From an uncultured Bacteroidales bacterium (lineage in GTDB: Bacteria > Bacteroidota > Bacteroidia > Bacteroidales > Muribaculaceae): DNA of 64,000 nucleotides. The translations under genes and the position numbers were made by a program. The notes beneath the pieces are model-generated. The model saw only the letters and a list, made by a program, of their open reading frames with translations. It searched no databases and had not been told where the DNA came from. The stretch is from contig CACYQB010000012.1 of assembly GCA_902776435.1 (NCBI GenBank), positions 1 through 64,000 of the forward strand, in the 5' to 3' direction. The first letter of the stretch is position 1; the number at the start of each line of letters is the position of its first letter. This document shows positions 60,410 to 64,000 of this stretch, in pieces.

Positions 60410-61885
60410 TTATTGCGATACCGATGATTTCTTCTTCACGCGTTTTGAGACACCGATTGCACCCGTCGGGCAGACAAGCCTGCAAAGGTGACATCCGACA
60501 CATTTGGTGCCAACGAGATGAGGCAAACGGTCTTCACCGAAGTTAATCGCCTGGTGCCCGCCATCCATGCAGGAGATGTAGCAGCGTCCACAACCGATGC
60601 ACTTGTCGCGGTCAAAAATGGGATAAACAACGGTTTCTCGGTCCAATTCGTTGGGCCGCACAAAATTGGGCAGTTGTTCACCGACCAGATCGGCCAATTT
60701 CTTGATGCCACGTTGAGCCATATAATACTGCAATCCCAGTGTCAAGTCATCAATGATGCGATAACCATATTGCATTACTGAAGTGCACACCTGCAGATTG
60801 CTGCAACCCAACTGGATAAACTCAAGTGCATCACGCCATGTCTCGATACCACCGATACCGCTGAGTCTCAGATTCTTCATCACAGGGTTCTGAGCCATCT
60901 CGAGGATAAAGCGCAAGGCGATGGGCTTGACAGCACGTCCTGACAGGCCCGAAACAGTCCATTTCCCTGACACCTCGGCCCGTTCATCCATGGTCACGCT
61001 CTTGATGGTGTTGATAGCACTGATGGCATCAGCGCCAGCAAAATAAGCGCCCATAGCGGGATTACTCATGAGGGTGATGTTCGGTGTCATTTTAGGAATA
61101 ACAGGGATGGAAACCGAGTGTTTGACATAGGCCGTATAGAACGTCACCAACTCCGAATCCTGGCCCACATCGCTACCCATGCCTGCAATACGCATCTGCG
61201 GGCATGAGAAATTCAGTTCGACGGCATCCACACCTGCGGCCTCGGCCATCTTGGCCAATTCAATCCACTGCTCTTCAGTAGCGCCCATAATGGAAGCCAC
61301 AACGATTTTGCTGGGATAATTCTGCTTGAGGCGATGCAGGATTTCAAAATCAACTTCGGCAGGATTCTCGCTCAACTGCTCCATATTACGCAATGCGCTG
61401 AAGTCACCCTTGGAGCCCTCTCGGTGCACAACATCAAATCGCGGCGAAACCTCTCGGATGTCATCCAGGCAGATCGTTTTGTAGAACACTCCTGCCCAAC
61501 CTGCTTCAAAGGCGCGAGCCACCATCTCATAGTTGGTGCATATCGACGAAGAAGCAAGGAAAAAAGGATTCTCGCAATGCAAGCCGCAGAATTCTATTGC
61601 CAATGAGGGCAATTCATCGACTTGCGGTACTTTGTGCAGTTGTGCCACAATGTCCCTAATGCGCACGGGGCGATCGTAGTGTATACAAGCCTGCTCGGCT
61701 TTTTCCAAATCGTCAGCACTGCATCCGTCAATCCACTTGCTGGCGATAGCCTCGTTGCCAAAACGCAAGGCCCTCAGTGCCCGCGCGACATCATACTGTC
61801 CACAAGTCTTGCTGCATGGCGCATCATTACACAACAGACAACGTGCCACCTCTTCCTGAATGTTCACTCGATTATTCTTCATCAT
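60410..61885 (-). CDS. preA: Dihydropyrimidine dehydrogenase subunit PreA-like, with N-terminal Fe-S segment
   Basis: 491 residues from ATG 61885 (the next codon is also ATG). Residues about 10-60 (RCLLCNDAPCSKTCGQYDVARALRALRFGN) are the Cys-rich helical domain normally at the N-terminus of PreT/GltD. Then the DHODH-like barrel: IEFCGLHCENPFFLASSSI, VELNFSCPQMRIAGMGSDVGQDSELV, INTIKSV, GLSGRAVKPIAL, SGIGGIETWRDALEFIQLG. The C-terminus has two 4Fe-4S motifs, CIGCGRCYISC and CVGCHLCRLVCPTGAI. Reduces uracil or thymine, or runs the reverse, with FMN. No PreT gene is adjacent, so the electron donor is unclear. Confidence 0.9.
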   Translation of the reverse strand: MMKNNRVNIQEEVARCLLCNDAPCSKTCGQYDVARALRALRFGNEAIASKWIDGCSADDLEKAEQACIHYDRPVRIRDIVAQLHKVPQVDELPSLAIEFCGLHCENPFFLASSSICTNYEMVARAFEAGWAGVFYKTICLDDIREVSPRFDVVHREGSKGDFSALRNMEQLSENPAEVDFEILHRLKQNYPSKIVVASIMGATEEQWIELAKMAEAAGVDAVELNFSCPQMRIAGMGSDVGQDSELVTFYTAYVKHSVSIPVIPKMTPNITLMSNPAMGAYFAGADAISAINTIKSVTMDERAEVSGKWTVSGLSGRAVKPIALRFILEMAQNPVMKNLRLSGIGGIETWRDALEFIQLGCSNLQVCTSVMQYGYRIIDDLTLGLQYYMAQRGIKKLADLVGEQLPNFVRPNELDRETVVYPIFDRDKCIGCGRCYISCMDGGHQAINFGEDRLPHLVGTKCVGCHLCRLVCPTGAIGVSKRVKKKSSVSQ

Positions 61886-61905
61886 ATTTATTAGAATTAG
61901 TTGCA

Positions 61906-61913
61906 CAAAGATA
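61906..61913 (-). promoter_or_regulatory. -7 box of preA
   Basis: Minus strand TATCTTTG about 20 bases before the ATG; no consensus -33. Confidence 0.45.
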
Positions 61914-62091
61914 ATGCAATTTTCTCAATTTTATTTCTTTTTTGCTGATTTATTATGGCATTATATGAGAATCTTCCCGATAAAGCCTTCAATCGTCACT
62001 TTTAATGCGGTATATTCTTCCTTTCGGTTACTCGGTAATGGTTATTCCTTAAAAACCTACTGCATAATGACCAATACTTAATATTTTTATA

Positions 62092-62099
62092 TAAATTTG
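62092..62099 (+). promoter_or_regulatory. -7 box of the Tat-type aldo/keto reductase gene
   Basis: TAAATTTG 52 bases before the ATG. The remaining gap back to preA is AT-rich with no other feature. Confidence 0.45.
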
Positions 62100-62151
62100 C
62101 ATTCAGCATATTAAACTTCTAATAGGTCATAACATTTAAAACGATACGGAT

Positions 62152-63516
62152 ATGGGTAACAAGAATTCGGATATGAATCGTCGCAAGTTCCTCCAGAAAT
62201 TGGGACTTGGTGCTGCCGTAATGGCGATGAATCCGCTGGATGTGTTGGCGGGAGAAACCCGCAAACCACAAACCATCGAAAGCGGTAACGCTCAGAATCA
62301 GATGACCTATCGGGTGAAACATGGCTCGGGCGACAAAGTCTCGCTGTTGGGCTTCGGCATGATGCGCTTGCCCGATAATCAAGAGGATATCAACCGGCTC
62401 GTGGACTATGCCATCGCTCACGGTGTGAACTATTTTGATACTGCGCCCATGTACAAGGGCGGCAAGAGCGAGGCCATGACTGGAACAGCCTTGCACCGCC
62501 ACCCGCGCGATAAGTATTTCGTGGCTACCAAGATGTCGAACCAGAAGGACGAAAGCCTCTGGCAGATTGATGAAGCCCGCAAGATGTACGAGAAATCATT
62601 CCGCGAACTGCAGGTGGATTACATCGATTACTACCTGCTCCACAGTGTGGGCGGCGGTGGCATGGATAACCTCAAAGCCCGATTCCTCGACAACGGCCTG
62701 CTCAAATTCCTGTTAAAGGAGCGCGAGGCCGGGCGCATCCGCCACTTGGGCTTCTCCTACCATGGCGATGTCAGCGTGTTTGACTTCCTGCTCGACCACC
62801 AGGATGAATACCACTGGGACTTTGCCCAGATTCAGATGAACTATCTCGACTGGCGCCACGCCTCACTCAACAAGTCGGGTTGGAAACAGGACGCTGACGC
62901 CGAGTATCTCTATGACAAGATGGAAAAGAATGGCGTGCAGACCGTTGTCATGGAGCCCCTCCGTGGCGGTGCATTGGCACGCATCGACGATGAACTCAAT
63001 CAGCGTCTCACAACCTTGCGTCCTAATGACACGCCCGCTTCTTGGGCTTTCAGGTGGGTAGGCTCCCACCCCAATATCCTTACCACACTCAGCGGCATGA
63101 ACCAGATGAGTCACTTGGAAGAGAACATCCGCACCTTCTCACCTCTCGAACCTTGCACCGAGGCCGAAAACAAGATTCTAGAAGAGGTTGCCGACGTGAT
63201 GGCCGGTTTCCCCATCATTCCGTGTACCACCTGCCGCTACTGTATGCCTTGCCCCTATGGCGTAGATATCCCCGGCAATTTCGCCTATTATAACGAGGCT
63301 GTCGCCCAGAAGATACTCCCCCTGCCCGACAAACAAGCCTCCGACTACATGACCCGCAAGGATCAGTTTGCCGAAGGCCTGCGTAAGGCTTTGCCCGATG
63401 CATCGACATGGGCCACCCAGTGCACCGATTGCGAAACCTGCCTGAAGAAGTGTCCCCAGCAGATACGCATTCCCAACCAGATGGCCAGAATCGTCGAGAC
63501 GCTAAGAAGAAGATAA
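62152..63516 (+). CDS. Exported (Tat-type) aldo/keto reductase with C-terminal ferredoxin motifs
   Basis: 454 residues. The N-terminus MNRRKFLQKLGLGAAVMAM has a twin-arginine motif (RRKFL). The AKR barrel follows (GFGMMRLP, YFDTAPMYKGGKSE, ATKMSNQ, LLHSVGG, MEPLRGGALA). Two Cys clusters lie at the C-terminus: CTTCRYCMPCPYGVDIPG and CTDCETCLKKCPQQIRIP, the 4Fe-4S ferredoxin-type of the AKR-Fe-S group. Tat export fits a cofactor-loaded protein. Redox role outside the cytoplasm, substrate unknown. Confidence 0.9.
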   Translation: MGNKNSDMNRRKFLQKLGLGAAVMAMNPLDVLAGETRKPQTIESGNAQNQMTYRVKHGSGDKVSLLGFGMMRLPDNQEDINRLVDYAIAHGVNYFDTAPMYKGGKSEAMTGTALHRHPRDKYFVATKMSNQKDESLWQIDEARKMYEKSFRELQVDYIDYYLLHSVGGGGMDNLKARFLDNGLLKFLLKEREAGRIRHLGFSYHGDVSVFDFLLDHQDEYHWDFAQIQMNYLDWRHASLNKSGWKQDADAEYLYDKMEKNGVQTVVMEPLRGGALARIDDELNQRLTTLRPNDTPASWAFRWVGSHPNILTTLSGMNQMSHLEENIRTFSPLEPCTEAENKILEEVADVMAGFPIIPCTTCRYCMPCPYGVDIPGNFAYYNEAVAQKILPLPDKQASDYMTRKDQFAEGLRKALPDASTWATQCTDCETCLKKCPQQIRIPNQMARIVETLRRR

Positions 63517-63527
63517 AATCGACTTCA

Positions 63528-64000
63528 TCATCTTTCGACCGATTGTGATGCGTCGGGGTTGATAGGCTCCATGTGAAGGGTAACGTGGGTTTCAGACCCG
63601 AAGCGCTGCTTGATAGCCCGCTCTATGGAGGTGGCACGTTCGTGCACCAAGGTGAGCGGCAGCGCACCGTCCATGCGTACGTGAGCCTCGATGGCAATGC
63701 GGTTACCGATGCGCCGTGTCCTGAGGTTGTGAGGCTGGCTGACGTCAGGAAATGAGCATATAATATTTTCAATCTCCTGCTCAACATCGGCAGGGAGGGA
63801 CGACTCAGTGAGTTCACCCATGCTGGAACGCAGCAGGGTGACAGCCACCTTGACGAGCATCAAGCCCACGACAATCGACGCGATGGGGTCAAGCACCGTC
63901 CAGCGGTCCCCCAGCAAGATAGCACCACCGATACCAATGGCCGCACCTATCGATGACAGAGCGTCACTGCGATGATGCCACGCATTAGCGACAAGGGCTT
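63528..64000 (-). CDS. Cation diffusion facilitator transporter (C-terminal part)
   Basis: The 3' end of a gene cut by the window. Visible: NAWHHRSDALSSIGAAIGIGG, the HxxxD metal site of transmembrane helix 5, one more helix (about LDPIASIVVGLMLVKVAVTLL) and the cytoplasmic domain GELTESSLPADVEQEIENII...RIGNRIAIEAHVRMDGALPL, ending in a His/Glu stretch HVTLHMEPINPDA. Zn/Fe/Mn efflux by proton antiport, of the MMT1/FieF type. Convergent with the Tat AKR gene, 11 bases apart. Confidence 0.9.
   Translation of the reverse strand, partial: ALVANAWHHRSDALSSIGAAIGIGGAILLGDRWTVLDPIASIVVGLMLVKVAVTLLRSSMGELTESSLPADVEQEIENIICSFPDVSQPHNLRTRRIGNRIAIEAHVRMDGALPLTLVHERATSIERAIKQRFGSETHVTLHMEPINPDASQSVER

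Overview
The window looks like chromosomal DNA of a host-associated member of the Bacteroidales (Prevotellaceae/Muribaculaceae type). Evidence: TonB-dependent receptors with a carboxypeptidase-regulatory N-terminus, many Sec signal peptides and lipoproteins, DUF4876/DUF6850 proteins, secreted enzymes carrying dockerin-like repeats of the form GDVNGDGxVTISDVTALIDYLL, and promoters of the Bacteroidetes type (TTTG, 19-20 bp, TAnnTTTG) with few Shine-Dalgarno sites. No rRNA, tRNA, CRISPR array, phage gene or intact transposase was seen.

Layout. 0-5 kb: hydrolases, a Cthe_2159-like beta-helix lipoprotein bracketed by direct repeats that encode the tail of a small peptide, and small proteins. 5-12 kb: M28 peptidase, MerR regulator, methyltransferase plus ZIP transporter, DUF5714 protein, fluoride channel, aldo/keto reductase. 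12-19 kb: HxlR-cupin operon, class A acid phosphatase, FMN-binding protein, GNATs and unknown secreted or membrane proteins. 19-22 kb: TonB receptor, secreted heavy-metal-binding protein and secreted flavin reductase. 22-31 kb: a redox island flanked by two paralogous AraC regulators, with flavodoxin-fold reductases, MBL hydrolase, cyclophilin-like proteins, an acetyltransferase, a flavodoxin with dockerin-like repeats, an amidohydrolase-ABM fusion and an aldo/keto reductase. 31-41 kb: tannase-like hydrolase, another aldo/keto reductase, and a six-gene operon (AKR, DUF362, alpha/beta hydrolase, CMD-cupin, flavodoxin) divergent from a third AraC regulator. 41-54 kb: a 13 kb run on the minus strand: UGSC-family protein, SUMF1-like dockerin protein, then TonB receptor, small lipoprotein, DUF6850 barrel, DUF4876 lipoprotein and M16 protease, and a hemerythrin-LuxR sensor-regulator. 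54-64 kb: ECF sigma / anti-sigma-like / CpxP-like operon, a 1073-residue multi-cofactor oxidoreductase, a winged-helix protein, PreA, a Tat-type aldo/keto reductase with Fe-S motifs, and a CDF transporter cut by the window end.

Two families of intergenic inverted-repeat elements are scattered through the window (five copies of one, three of the other). The most system-like locus is the TonB/DUF4876/DUF6850/M16 cluster, whose gene content invites comparison with protease-coupled TonB import such as the ferredoxin uptake (Fus) system. The many secreted flavoenzymes, aldo/keto reductases and cupins with AraC/MerR/HxlR regulators suggest a set of stress or electrophile responses, but no substrate can be read from the sequence.
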